NCBI GenBank assembly: GCA_051208035.1
Contig: JBPJFZ010000010.1
Location: forward strand, 124,001 to 188,000
Direction of reading: 5' to 3'
From: JACKOB01 sp024234575
GTDB lineage: Bacteria; Pseudomonadota; Gammaproteobacteria; Pseudomonadales; Oleiphilaceae
DNA: 64,000 nt
Shown: positions 25,962 through 34,964 of the stretch, in pieces
Position numbering within the stretch: position 1 is the stretch's first letter
How the letters are laid out: each line of letters opens with the position of its first letter
Notes under the pieces: generated by a model
Told to the model about the DNA's origin: nothing
What the model saw: only the letters and a program-made list of their open reading frames with translations
Database searches by the model: none
Position numbers and translations under genes: made by a program

Positions 25962-26486
25962 TCAGTTAATGACATGTACGACTTCGCCCGTTCCCGGGTC
26001 ATATTGGATATAACTGTTTAGCGCATTAAGCTGATAAGTATAGCGGCAATCGCCACCGTTCACTGTTACCAGATAGTCGCTGCCCGTGCTGGTTCCAGCA
26101 GACGGTGCATTGGCCATCAATAATTCTGCCCACAACCCCAAGCACTCTGCGCCGGTCATTCCCGCGGGGTTAGTATTACCATTTATGCCTGTCGGCCAAC
26201 CATCTACACTGACGTCAACAACCTCTCTGCCAAAGCCCCGCAGGTTGGTCGTTGCGCCAGAGGCACCAATTGCCAACCACTGTGAGCGAACTAACACTAC
26301 CGCTGCGGCATAAGCCCCGCTGGCCCCTTGTATGGCAGAGTTATGGGCTTCATCGGCTATTTCAGCAAAGCGCGGCAGAGCGGTTGCTGCCAATATGCCC
26401 AGCACCAAAATTACCACCACAAGCTCGATCAGCGTAAAACCGCGCTGCTTTTTATTGTTTCGTGAATCTAACCTGGTTGTTCTCAA
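25962..26486 (-). CDS. mshB: MSHA pilin-like protein MshB
   Basis: 174-residue prepilin, paralogous to MshA. The leader of 16 residues ends KKQRG, followed by FTLIELVVVILVLGILAATALPRFAEI. The EAHNSAIQGASGAYAAAVVLVRSQWLA helix matches the MshA counterpart. There is no ATG in frame before the pilin helix. The start is a TTG at 26486 with AGGA 7 bases before it. It is the first gene of the pilin half of the locus, 217 bases after mshG. Confidence 0.9.
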   Translation of the reverse strand: MRTTRLDSRNNKKQRGFTLIELVVVILVLGILAATALPRFAEIADEAHNSAIQGASGAYAAAVVLVRSQWLAIGASGATTNLRGFGREVVDVSVDGWPTGINGNTNPAGMTGAECLGLWAELLMANAPSAGTSTGSDYLVTVNGGDCRYTYQLNALNSYIQYDPGTGEVVHVIN

Positions 26487-26703
26487 CGATTATTCCTGTT
26501 TGCCAAATACCAATAAAAATCCGATTTATAATCCGTCAGGTGTCTGTGGCGAAAGGCTTAACCAAAAGGCAAACCTGCTTCGCGCTAAAGATGAAACCGA
26601 CAACTCCCCGCTAATTATCACTATAGTCCACCCATTGCGGATTAGGCCACTCAATCACATTCATATTTACAATTCTTTTCAATTTGGCAGCCCAGAGGTA
26701 GCG
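26487..26703 (-). promoter_or_regulatory. Gap between mshG and mshB, possible promoter of the pilin genes
   Basis: In Vibrio the MSHA locus has a second promoter before mshB. Here the minus strand carries a TATAAA -10-like box about 55 bases before the mshB start, with a poor TTCGCC -35 at 17 bases. The gap is too short for the mshF gene that occupies this place in Vibrio. Confidence 0.35.
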
Positions 26704-27933
26704 TTATTTTCCTAACGCAGCCCGACCCAAATCCCAAATTGGCAAGAACACACCCAGCGCAAGGATTAGCACCATCCCCCCCATTGCCGCAATCAAAATA
26801 GGCTCGATTGACTCTGCCAGTCTCTTGAGGTTGTAATCGACCTCTTCATCATAAAAATTAGCCACATCCAATAAAAGTTTATCAATTTGGCCTGTTTCTT
26901 CCCCCACCGCCATCATTTGTAACACCAAAGGCGTAAACATGCCGGTTGCATTGGCGGTACGTATCAGACTATCTCCCCGCTCGATACCCACCTTCATATC
27001 CAAGACATGTCGGCCAATATAACGATTGTTCACCGCCTCGGCAGAGATGGCCAACGCATGAGTAATAGGCATACCCGCCGCCAGCATCATCGAGAAATTG
27101 CGGGAAAATCGCGACAAAGTGATAAGCTCGAATACGATGCCGATAATAGGAATCTTCATCTTTTTCTGATCCCAGATATACCGTCCCCGGTCGGTTTTTT
27201 TCCAGGCGATAAAGCCGTAGATGGCACCAATAACGCCCGCGAGCATTACCCACCAGTAATCGAGAAAGAAGTTAGAGGTTGCTACCAGTATTTTGGTAAA
27301 AATTGGCAAGTCTGCACCAAACTTGGCAAAAACCGAGGCAAATTTGGGTATCACAAAGATATTTACGACCAAAAGCGCCGCTATTAAGGCGCAGATAACG
27401 ATGGTGGGATAGCGTGTCGCCTGTTTGATTCGCTTGCGTGTCTCCCGCTCTAACTCGACGGCTATTGCTAGCTGGGCAAAGGCATCTTCCAGCTGACCTG
27501 TGTTCTCTCCCACGTGAATCATACTGACGTATAAGTCATTAAAAACCTCGGGGTGGGACTGCATGGAAGTTGCCAAATTTACCCCTGACTCAAGCCGGTG
27601 CGAGACATCATTCAACACCTCTTTTAAGGTCTCTGAACGGGTCGAATCACTCAACCCTTTCATGGCACGAATAATGGGAATACCAGAGCGTGTAAGTGCA
27701 TTCATCTGCCGCGAAAAAATGAGCAGTTCATCCAGGGTAATTTTCTTTTTAAAGTATTTAGACTTCTTTAATTCGGCGAAGATATCGTAGCTTTCGGCCT
27801 GCTCGACCACAGACAGCGGCGTCACCCCCTGTTTTAAGAGATCACTGGCGGCGGCATCCCGGCTTACGGCCTGTACCTGACCCGAAACCGAGACGCCTTT
27901 TGTGTTACGCCCTTTATAAGCAAATGTCGCCAT
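26704..27933 (-). CDS. mshG: MSHA inner-membrane platform protein MshG
   Basis: 409-residue polytopic platform protein of the PilC/GspF family, anchoring the pilus motor. It opens with FAYKGRNTKGVSVSGQVQA, as GspF proteins do. It has the two-fold T2SSF repeat: LLIFSRQMNALTRSGIPI with LEDAFAQLAIAVE in the first, and LSRFSRNFSMMLAAGMPI with GQIDKLLLDVANFYDEEVD in the second. Three hydrophobic spans follow the usual pattern (about residues 165-190, 217-240 and 375-400). Start ATG 27933. It follows mshE by 101 bases. Confidence 0.95.
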   Translation of the reverse strand: MATFAYKGRNTKGVSVSGQVQAVSRDAAASDLLKQGVTPLSVVEQAESYDIFAELKKSKYFKKKITLDELLIFSRQMNALTRSGIPIIRAMKGLSDSTRSETLKEVLNDVSHRLESGVNLATSMQSHPEVFNDLYVSMIHVGENTGQLEDAFAQLAIAVELERETRKRIKQATRYPTIVICALIAALLVVNIFVIPKFASVFAKFGADLPIFTKILVATSNFFLDYWWVMLAGVIGAIYGFIAWKKTDRGRYIWDQKKMKIPIIGIVFELITLSRFSRNFSMMLAAGMPITHALAISAEAVNNRYIGRHVLDMKVGIERGDSLIRTANATGMFTPLVLQMMAVGEETGQIDKLLLDVANFYDEEVDYNLKRLAESIEPILIAAMGGMVLILALGVFLPIWDLGRAALGK

Positions 27934-27954
27934 GAATTACCTTAACTCGTCTCT

Positions 27955-27982
27955 TTTACTACCTGCACGTTTACTACCTGCA
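27955..27982. repeat. Short direct repeat between mshE and mshG
   Basis: TTTACTACCTGCA occurs twice with a 15-base period (27955-27967 and 27970-27982) in the 101-base gap between mshE and mshG. Possibly a replication-slippage product. No function is evident. Confidence 0.6.
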
Positions 27983-28034
27983 GGGTGTGGCATCCCATCA
28001 TTACTACGCACCCTTAACCTGCCGCTAACCCAGA

Positions 28035-29783
28035 CTAAGCAAGCGTCAGCTTTTCCGACTCGCTGGGATGGTGTTCGTCCAGCGTTGCCGATAGACGGAA
28101 AACTTCATCCAGGGTAGTTAACCCTTGCCGAGCGAAGTCCAGGGCGCACAATTCCAGCGGTTTATAAGTTTTGCTCTTGCGGGCAGCAGCAGTAAAGGCG
28201 GCGGCGTCATTACGACGCAATCCATCCAGCATCTGCTCATTCATCTCCAATAACTCGTACACGCCCATTCGCCCTTTGTAGCCTGTGTTACTGCACTGGT
28301 AACAGCCTTTGCCTTTTACAAACGAGTCAGCCCCATGCGCGCCTCCGTGAGGATTCATCGCCCGTAGCCAGACCTTTTCCTGCTCTGTTGGTGTATAGGG
28401 CTGCTTGCAGTTTTCACAGTTTTTACGAATTAGTCGCTGTGCCAAAATGCCCAGCAATGCACTTGCCACCAGGTAGCTTTCTGCCCCCATATCAACTAAT
28501 CGCATGGCACTGCTGATACTGTCGTTGGTATGCAGTGTTGATAACACAAGGTGGCCAGTCATTGCAGCCCGCAAGCCAATTTCAGCGGTTTCCTGATCCC
28601 GCATCTCGCCCACCAGTATAATATCTGGGTCTTGACGCAGAGCGGCGCGCAATACCGTGGCAAAGGTAAGCCCTACTTTATTGTTAATCTGCACTTGGGT
28701 AACGCGGGAGAGCCGATATTCAACCGGGTCTTCAGCGGTAATAATTTTGGTCTCTGGTTTATTCAGTTCGCTGAGTGCGCCATACAGTGTTGTCGTTTTA
28801 CCACTTCCTGTTGGACCTGTAACCAGGATCATGCCATGGGGACGGCTAACCAGAATACGAAAACGGTTTTTTATGTCTTCAGGCATTCCTGATGCATCAA
28901 GATTGAGCATGCCATCCGTCTGATCAAGTAAACGCATGACCACTGACTCACCATATTGCACTGGCATCGTCGATACACGCACATCAATACTTCGCCCCTT
29001 AACACGGATATTAAAGCGACCATCCTGCGGTACTCGTTTTTCTGAAATATTCAGACCAGACATCAGTTTTAGCCGCAGCACCAGCGCCGAATTGATACGC
29101 TTTTCTTTCATGACGTGTTCTTGCAAGACACCATCAATACGCTGGCGAATACGGACCACCGTTTCGTCCGGCTCGATATGGATGTCTGATGCCCGGGACT
29201 GGATAGCATCTTCAAATATTGACTGCAGAAGCTTCACTACCGGTGCTTCGCTGTCGTCACCCGTCGTGGTGAGGTCAGCAAGATCAAACGCATCCTCACC
29301 CAGCTCATCTTCAAGCTCTTCAGCAAAGTGAGAAATTTCGTCCGTGCGACGATACACCATATCCAGTGTATCCAGCAGTTCGCTTTCCCGCACAACCGCA
29401 AGACTAATCGACTGGTTCAATACCCTGACCAGTTCGTCGTAGGCAAAGATATCCATCGGGTCTGTCATACCGACCATCAGCTCACCGTTTTCCTCGGAGA
29501 GTACAATGGCACGAAATCGACGCGCATGGGTTTCTGGCAGCCGCTTAACTAATTCATTATCAAACTGGTAATGTCTCAGCTGTATAAATGGGATGCCCAG
29601 CTGGGTAGATAACAGGTGAAGGAGTTTGTCCTCATCCACATACCCCATATCAATCAGGGTCTTGCCAAGCTTCCGACCACTGCGTTTTTGCTCTTGTAAC
29701 GCATTCATTAACTGATCTTCGGTAATCAGTCCGCTTTGCACCAACAAATCACCAATTCTGATCTTCTTTTTGGGCTCACTCAT
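28035..29783 (-). CDS. mshE: MSHA pilus extension ATPase MshE
   Basis: Hexameric cytoplasmic ATPase of the GspE/PilB family that drives pilus assembly. 582 residues. The N-terminal MshEN domain has the tandem c-di-GMP-binding pattern: R9, G11, L14, G18 and L19 in RIGDLLVQSGL, then L39, G40, L43 and G47 in the second copy (RKLGKTLIDMG). The ATPase has Walker A GPTGSGKTTT (about 320), Asp box, Walker B PDIILVGEMRDQETAE and the His box HLVLSTLHTND. A tetracysteine zinc site follows (CENC and CYQC). c-di-GMP control is known for Vibrio MshE and is inferred here from the conserved residues. Start ATG 29783. Confidence 0.96.
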   Translation of the reverse strand: MSEPKKKIRIGDLLVQSGLITEDQLMNALQEQKRSGRKLGKTLIDMGYVDEDKLLHLLSTQLGIPFIQLRHYQFDNELVKRLPETHARRFRAIVLSEENGELMVGMTDPMDIFAYDELVRVLNQSISLAVVRESELLDTLDMVYRRTDEISHFAEELEDELGEDAFDLADLTTTGDDSEAPVVKLLQSIFEDAIQSRASDIHIEPDETVVRIRQRIDGVLQEHVMKEKRINSALVLRLKLMSGLNISEKRVPQDGRFNIRVKGRSIDVRVSTMPVQYGESVVMRLLDQTDGMLNLDASGMPEDIKNRFRILVSRPHGMILVTGPTGSGKTTTLYGALSELNKPETKIITAEDPVEYRLSRVTQVQINNKVGLTFATVLRAALRQDPDIILVGEMRDQETAEIGLRAAMTGHLVLSTLHTNDSISSAMRLVDMGAESYLVASALLGILAQRLIRKNCENCKQPYTPTEQEKVWLRAMNPHGGAHGADSFVKGKGCYQCSNTGYKGRMGVYELLEMNEQMLDGLRRNDAAAFTAAARKSKTYKPLELCALDFARQGLTTLDEVFRLSATLDEHHPSESEKLTLA

Positions 29784-29841
29784 GCTCTTTGACCTTCAGG
29801 GTTAATTCGCCTGCGTCCAGTATTGCACCTCAAGGCGCAAA

Positions 29842-31245
29842 CTAATTCCAATTCTGGGCTTGCAAGTAGTCCAAACGTTTTGCGATATAGGCGCCTAACT
29901 CGGGACTGAGATTCGATAACTGTTTTGATCGCCCATAGGCTCGCTGTGCCGCAGCAGGCTGCCCTACGCCCTCCAGAGCCATGCCTAGTCCTGCCCACCA
30001 ATTTCCAACGGAGTCATCCACTCCCACCAGGCCGGCATACTCGGTAACAGCATCGGCGTAGCGCCCCGACTGCTGGTAAAGCACTGCTAACATCACATGG
30101 TGTTCCGGGGCTTCTGCCACGGCAACATGTACCTTTTGCAGCAATGCAATCGCACCTTCAACGTTGCCTTGCGACTGCAGCACCCTGGCCCGCAGCTGCG
30201 CATCGAGCGCCGAACTGCGTACCGGAAATCTTTGTAAAGACAACAAGGCTTGCTCGACATCACCTGACTGAATCATCAGTAACACCAGTAATTCAGAGCT
30301 GCCATCGTGGTATTCAAGCTGCGGTATGCTTTCATTAAGGAAGCTTCTCGACACCATGGCACCACGCTTAGCCAGCAACGATCGTGCCTCTTCTACGATG
30401 GCCGCATCCTGCTGCTCAGGGGTTTTTACGACCACTTTGTTCAAGCCTGACTTTGCAATTTCTTTGGCTTTCACCTCAGACGATGGCTTGGCATTCGCTG
30501 CAATGGTGTTTGCCTTTGTTGATGATGCCTGCTTTGTTGATGATGCTTGCTTTGACGGAGAGGCTTGCTTTGCTGGTGAGGCCGTCGAAACGTCAGGCTC
30601 GGTGGTGCTTATTTCTACCATGGCAACTGGGGCCCTGGCAGGAGCCGTTTTGGTATCGACCTTTTTAACGTCTGCAACCTCTGCCACACGCTTTTCTGTT
30701 ACGCCAGCCTGTGCATCACTTCTGCCAGTAGCAACAATCTTGCTACCTGCCTGGTTTGCTGTTTCAGATACTGCCGCAGGCAACACCGCTGACGACTGCG
30801 GCGCTGTCACATTTTCTTGCACTATCAGTCTGTCATTTTCAGGTGACTCACTTATGGGCGCGTTATTTTTTGGTTCAAGCTTTGCTGCAGCCATCGTCAG
30901 CACGGCATTCGAGTCACCAATATTTTCCACAATAGATTCAGCCGTGCGGCTTGTCTCTGCCAGCTCCGGCGACGGGGCCTGACGTTCGATCGCACCACTT
31001 TGTCCGGCATCATTACCTCCCCCCCCTTGATCAGCAGGGTCTATAAAAAAACCTCGAAAGTACCAAAGCAAAGCGACCACTAATACCAGCACCCCCACCA
31101 CCACGGCGAATGTCATCGGCAGCGACAGCGCGCGCTCCCGCGCTTTCGTTAGCGCCCCGTAACCCATTGCCGCCGGTGCAGGATTTTGATCAGGGGCCTG
31201 ACGCCGATCCAGATCTTTCAGCATGTCATTAACGAGACTCACCAC
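29842..31245 (-). CDS. mshN: MSHA biogenesis protein MshN (TPR)
   Basis: 467-residue single-pass protein. The N-terminus VNDMLKDLDRRQ is the family signature. One membrane span lies near residues 44-64 (MTFAVVVGVLVLVVALLWYF). A long low-complexity Ala/Lys/Ser linker follows (65-270). The C-terminal TPR helices run from about 285 (EEARSLLAKRGA, VEQALLSLQRF, VEGAIALLQKVH, GRYADAVTEYAGL, GQPAAAQRAYGRSKQL). The linker carries a tandem KQASST-like repeat (DNA repeat 30510-30582). The start at 31245 is a GTG overlapping the end of mshM. The predicted role is periplasmic scaffolding of the pilus machine; the exact function is unknown. Confidence 0.85.
   Translation of the reverse strand: MVSLVNDMLKDLDRRQAPDQNPAPAAMGYGALTKARERALSLPMTFAVVVGVLVLVVALLWYFRGFFIDPADQGGGGNDAGQSGAIERQAPSPELAETSRTAESIVENIGDSNAVLTMAAAKLEPKNNAPISESPENDRLIVQENVTAPQSSAVLPAAVSETANQAGSKIVATGRSDAQAGVTEKRVAEVADVKKVDTKTAPARAPVAMVEISTTEPDVSTASPAKQASPSKQASSTKQASSTKANTIAANAKPSSEVKAKEIAKSGLNKVVVKTPEQQDAAIVEEARSLLAKRGAMVSRSFLNESIPQLEYHDGSSELLVLLMIQSGDVEQALLSLQRFPVRSSALDAQLRARVLQSQGNVEGAIALLQKVHVAVAEAPEHHVMLAVLYQQSGRYADAVTEYAGLVGVDDSVGNWWAGLGMALEGVGQPAAAQRAYGRSKQLSNLSPELGAYIAKRLDYLQAQNWN
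30510..30582 (-). repeat. Four 18-base tandem repeats inside mshN
   Basis: Four imperfect 18-base units (TTTGTTGATGATGC and variants) encode a KQASxx repeat, roughly SPAKQASPSKQASSTKQ, in the linker of MshN. The last two units have drifted. A copy-number-variable linker is likely. Confidence 0.75.
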
Positions 31246-32129
31246 CAGCCTCCCAACGGAACGATACCCGCAACCAGCAGCCCCACAACGATTACAGGCA
31301 ACCAGCTAAAGCGCGGCATGGTAACGCTCTGCGTATCCTCAATCGCTTTTTTTACATGGCTTCGCTTGATCACACGATTTCCCTGACCGTAGGCTGACAT
31401 CAATGCTTTATGGGAGAGAATATTAACTAGGCGAGGAACGCCACCCGTCGCTCGATGCAACAAAGCAATAGCGCGTCGATCAAACAGTGAAGGGCCGTTA
31501 TAGCCCGCCTGCGCCAGCCGGTGATAGACATACTGCCCAACAGCATTTCTGTCCAACGGGCTTAGATTTTGCTGAAAAGTGATGCGTTGCAGCAATTGCC
31601 GTAAGCTTGCCTTACTCAACATGTCGTCAAGCTCCGGCTGACCAAACAGCACGACTTGCAACAGTTTTGCCGACTCGGTTTCCAGATTGGTCAACAAACG
31701 CAGTGCCTCGATGGTCGGCTCTGACATGGCCTGCGCCTCATCAATAATTAATACCACCTGACGCCCTTCTAATGCCAGCTCAATTAATCGATGACTTAGA
31801 CGCTTAAGCAAATGATGCCCACCCTTACCAGGTTCCACCTCGACTTCGAGCTCTTCGCATACCGCCAGATAAAGATCATCAGGCGACAAACCAGGATTAG
31901 GAATATAAGCGGTATAAAAAGGCTTTTGCAGGGAATTAAGTAACATACGGCATAAAAGCGTCTTACCTGTACCCACCTCACCGACAATTTTAATAAAGCC
32001 TTCGCGGTTTTTTAGGGCAACAAGCAGCAGTTCCAAAGCCTGATGATGGGTTTGCGAATTCAGGTAAAAATGCGTGTTCGGCGTTAAAGAAAACGGCTGT
32101 TCTTTCAGCCCAAAAAATGACTCATACAT
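31239..32129 (-). CDS. mshM: MSHA biogenesis AAA ATPase MshM (ExeA-like)
   Basis: 296-residue membrane-associated ATPase. MYESFFGLKEQPFSLTPN is the ExeA/MshM signature. Walker A is GEVGTGKTLL (about residue 50) and Walker B VVLIIDEAQAM (about 125), with sensor-like LRLLTNLE and VVLFGQPELDDML after it. A C-terminal hydrophobic segment (RFSWLPVIVVGLLVAGIVPLG) anchors it in the inner membrane. By analogy with ExeA it may help secretin assembly. Overlaps mshN by 7 bases and follows mshL by 15. Confidence 0.93.
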   Translation of the reverse strand: MYESFFGLKEQPFSLTPNTHFYLNSQTHHQALELLLVALKNREGFIKIVGEVGTGKTLLCRMLLNSLQKPFYTAYIPNPGLSPDDLYLAVCEELEVEVEPGKGGHHLLKRLSHRLIELALEGRQVVLIIDEAQAMSEPTIEALRLLTNLETESAKLLQVVLFGQPELDDMLSKASLRQLLQRITFQQNLSPLDRNAVGQYVYHRLAQAGYNGPSLFDRRAIALLHRATGGVPRLVNILSHKALMSAYGQGNRVIKRSHVKKAIEDTQSVTMPRFSWLPVIVVGLLVAGIVPLGGWW

Positions 32130-32144
32130 GGGGGTACGCCAACA

Positions 32145-33857
32145 TTAGTAATACTTGCGTTCATAAGGAGATTTCAAAATAGTTTCCATCGTTTTAAAAC
32201 GCTCACGGGTTTTTTTCAGGTCATTCACAAACGCTTCCTTACTGGTAATCATCGGCCTGATCAGTATTACCAACTCACTTTTGCTCGATTTCTGATTCTT
32301 CTGTTTAAATGCTTCTCCAATCCAGGGGATATCCCCCAGTATCGGCGTTGACGCATTTTGCTCTTGATTCACATCCTGAATAAGCCCACCAATGACCACG
32401 ATCTGACCATCTTCAGCGCTGATAATGCTATCGGTTTCACGAATCGTGCTATAAGCCAGCGGTAACGTTAAAGCCTGATCCCCGAAAGAAATGATTTTTT
32501 CTTGATCCTCAACCTCACTGATTGATGGGTGTACATGCAGAATAATGGTGCCGTCATCACTGATCTGCGGCGTCACATCAAGAGAAATACCCGAGAAAAA
32601 CGGCGTAAGCTCAATGTCCGTTGAGCGCCGGTCGGTAGTGTTTCCAGTAGAATCATCAATATCAATATCTGTCACAAAGAACTCATCTGAGCCAACTTTT
32701 ATCACCGCTTTCTGATTGTTAACCGTTGAAATTCTTGGGCTGGACAAAACCTGAACGTTGCCCTGAACCCCCAGCAACTGAATCACCGCTGAGAAATCAT
32801 TAATCTGTAAAGCGGCACTAAACACCCCGCCGATGGTTTCACTAACAATTTCTGCCGCATCCAAACTGCTGGTGCCATATTTATCCGGATTTCCATTGGC
32901 ATCTTTGCCGTTGCCAAAGCTGGATATATTGCTCCACTGAATACCCTGCTCGAACCCTTCTTTTAAGGTAACTTCCAACACTTTCGCTTCGAGAATGACC
33001 TGCCGCTGCATGATCAATTCTGCCTGTTGCAAATAATTTTTAACTGATCGCAGTTCGTCAGGCATTGCCCGCACAACCACGATACCAGCATTTGCCGTCG
33101 CTACGACGGTTTTGCCTTCACCTGGGCCGATTATCAACTCTAATGTTTGCACCAGCTGCGACCAAAAATCTGATTTGGACGTCGTTTTTATGCGTGTACC
33201 GACGGTCGTTCTATCGACATTTGAGCCTGACGAATCGCTAGAACTGGATGACGAGCTTGAATTATTAGAGCTTACGGATGAAACCTGCCCCGAACTGACA
33301 GAAGTCTCTGAACCACCATCTCTCGTTACATTTAAATAATTAATACGAAAAATCTGCGTGCGCATCCCACCCGGCAATACTTTTATCAAACGGCCGGATT
33401 TCTCGAATTCGTAGCCATAGGCCTCGGCAACGATATCGAGCACCTCCGGCACCGTTACCTTATTGAGTTCTAACGATACTGTCCCGGAAACGCCTGGATG
33501 AACCACGACATTGTAAGGCGTGCCTTTAACCAGCCCTCTAAAAAACTCTTTGGCGCTCAGATCTTCTGCCACCAAATCGAAACGTTCTTCCATTTCGGTT
33601 GCTGTTGGCGCAAGTGACAACCCTGGCATCAAAGCCTGCATGACACTATCAGGCATAGCTGGCAGCTGACCTTCCGAAACCTGTGATTCAGCTTCGCTAA
33701 GAGACTCATCCAGCATTTTATTCATCCCTTCAACGCTGGAAGTTTGCGATGAAACGCTACTTTGCATGAGCGGGTTGTCTGCGCACGCGCTAAGCAACAA
33801 CACAAACAAAATTGCCGTTGCACGTCTCAACAAACCATTGGCACTACGACTAAACAT
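32145..33857 (-). CDS. mshL: MSHA outer-membrane secretin MshL
   Basis: 570-residue secretin lipoprotein through which the pilus leaves the cell. The lipobox LLSAC gives Cys25 as the acylated residue. Secretin N-domains follow (SAKEFFRGLVKGTPYNVVVHPGVSG). A Ser-rich stretch (about 180-215) is followed by the N1 domain (KTVVATANAGIVVVRAMPDELRSV). The C-terminal secretin core has VQVLSSPRISTVNNQKAVIKVG and the signature VVIGGLIQDVNQEQNASTPILGDIPWIGEAFK. Start ATG 33857. Positioned between mshK and mshM as in Vibrio. Confidence 0.95.
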   Translation of the reverse strand: MFSRSANGLLRRATAILFVLLLSACADNPLMQSSVSSQTSSVEGMNKMLDESLSEAESQVSEGQLPAMPDSVMQALMPGLSLAPTATEMEERFDLVAEDLSAKEFFRGLVKGTPYNVVVHPGVSGTVSLELNKVTVPEVLDIVAEAYGYEFEKSGRLIKVLPGGMRTQIFRINYLNVTRDGGSETSVSSGQVSSVSSNNSSSSSSSSDSSGSNVDRTTVGTRIKTTSKSDFWSQLVQTLELIIGPGEGKTVVATANAGIVVVRAMPDELRSVKNYLQQAELIMQRQVILEAKVLEVTLKEGFEQGIQWSNISSFGNGKDANGNPDKYGTSSLDAAEIVSETIGGVFSAALQINDFSAVIQLLGVQGNVQVLSSPRISTVNNQKAVIKVGSDEFFVTDIDIDDSTGNTTDRRSTDIELTPFFSGISLDVTPQISDDGTIILHVHPSISEVEDQEKIISFGDQALTLPLAYSTIRETDSIISAEDGQIVVIGGLIQDVNQEQNASTPILGDIPWIGEAFKQKNQKSSKSELVILIRPMITSKEAFVNDLKKTRERFKTMETILKSPYERKYY

Positions 33858-33867
33858 TAAAGCCTCA

Positions 33868-34263
33868 CTATTTACGCTTCAGGCTCGCGGAGGGCTTCCA
33901 CCGCAACACCCTGGACCCAGTTTCATCTTGCAGAATCACGCTATCACGCCGTATATCCATTATTTTCGCTCCATCAACCGAGTCACCTTGCTGGTAAAAG
34001 CGGCCATTAATGACGGCCTGGGAGCGGCCACCACCATAAACAATCGAACTCAATGTATAATTATTTGCCGCTTTCTGCACAGTTTGCGGCGCAGCCACAC
34101 GACTAAACCCTGAAGGCTTCGTTGGATCGGCAACACGTTGACGGTCAACCCGGAACTCATCCGCAGCAAAGGTACTTCCCATTGACACAAAGAAAAGCAA
34201 CGACGCCTTGAGCACAAAACGGCGTATTATTAGATTTACAGGCAACCTTACACCCCTATCCAT
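33868..34263 (-). CDS. mshK: MSHA biogenesis protein MshK (PilP-like)
   Basis: 131-residue small periplasmic protein. A signal or anchor helix is near residues 13-33 (FVLKASLLFFVSMGSTFAA). The DPTKP motif (about residue 46) is shared with PilP/GspC-type pilot segments. The beta domain with YTLSSIVYGGGRSQAVINGRFYQQGD matches the HR-domain pattern that contacts a secretin. Its start at 34263 overlaps mshJ by 16 bases; a start nearer the signal helix is possible but not seen as ATG. Confidence 0.85.
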   Translation of the reverse strand: MDRGVRLPVNLIIRRFVLKASLLFFVSMGSTFAADEFRVDRQRVADPTKPSGFSRVAAPQTVQKAANNYTLSSIVYGGGRSQAVINGRFYQQGDSVDGAKIMDIRRDSVILQDETGSRVLRWKPSASLKRK

Positions 34264-34964
34264 TGTTCATCCAAACTGATTGTTTGCACTCTTATAGTGA
34301 CCCGAGCACCAGGATACTTACGAACAACATAGTCCAGCATAGACCACTGAAACCCTTTTTCTAACGACTCAAGTTTTCTCAAAAACTCAACGACCCCATA
34401 AAAATCGCCATCGATCACCAGTTCAAGCCCATGCTTGTAAAGAGGCAAGGCGTCTTCATTCACCTCTGTATTTTTCTCAGCTACAGCCCCTGGTGAAGAT
34501 TTTGAGCTAGATGTGGATGTCGAGAAACGCTGAACCGGAAGATTTCGCGCCGTAACCAACTGCAGCCCCTTCGTTGCCGACAGCACGGTTTGCAGTACAT
34601 CAACCATTTTCGAAGGCGCTATCAGCCCCTGCAACTTCTCTTCCAGCAGCATACGCTGCTGCTCTATCTGCGCCGTTAACTGCTCTTGCTGTCGCCGTAA
34701 TACAATATTCGGGTCTTGCTTTACCTTTTCTAGCAGAATTGCCTGCTCGCTGGATAAAGTAACGATCTCGTTATCACTTTGCTGAATTAGCTCACGACTT
34801 TTTTTCTCAGTTCGCACCATCGGATCAAACACGAACTGTAGCCATAGAAGTGAGATTGCCACCACCGCTGTCACAACGATGATGACCCTTTCACGAAGCG
34901 TGAACTTCTCAATACGTTCAGATGTCTTCTGGAATTTCTCTTTATAGCCAGGCTTCGCACTCAT
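34248..34964 (-). CDS. mshJ: MSHA biogenesis protein MshJ (PilO-like)
   Basis: 238-residue inner-membrane protein. A short cytoplasmic start is followed by one membrane helix (VIIVVTAVVAISLLWLQFVF, residues 28-47). A coiled-coil region comes next (about 55-120, ELIQQSDNEIVTLSSEQAIL and QEQLTAQIEQQRMLLEEKLQ), then a ferredoxin-like periplasmic domain (YKHGLELVIDGDFYGVVEFLRKLE). This is the PilO arrangement. It overlaps the PilN-like gene by 4 bases (ATGA), so the two partner proteins are coupled in translation. Confidence 0.9.
   Translation of the reverse strand: MSAKPGYKEKFQKTSERIEKFTLRERVIIVVTAVVAISLLWLQFVFDPMVRTEKKSRELIQQSDNEIVTLSSEQAILLEKVKQDPNIVLRRQQEQLTAQIEQQRMLLEEKLQGLIAPSKMVDVLQTVLSATKGLQLVTARNLPVQRFSTSTSSSKSSPGAVAEKNTEVNEDALPLYKHGLELVIDGDFYGVVEFLRKLESLEKGFQWSMLDYVVRKYPGARVTIRVQTISLDEQWIGV

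Noticed and set aside
27955..27982. CRISPR-like repeat
   Set aside because: Only two copies of 13 bases with a 2-base gap; no spacers or cas genes.
30326..30982. 218-codon plus-strand frame opposite mshN
   Set aside because: It mirrors the Ala/Lys/Ser-rich low-complexity linker of MshN and has no family features; a shadow frame.
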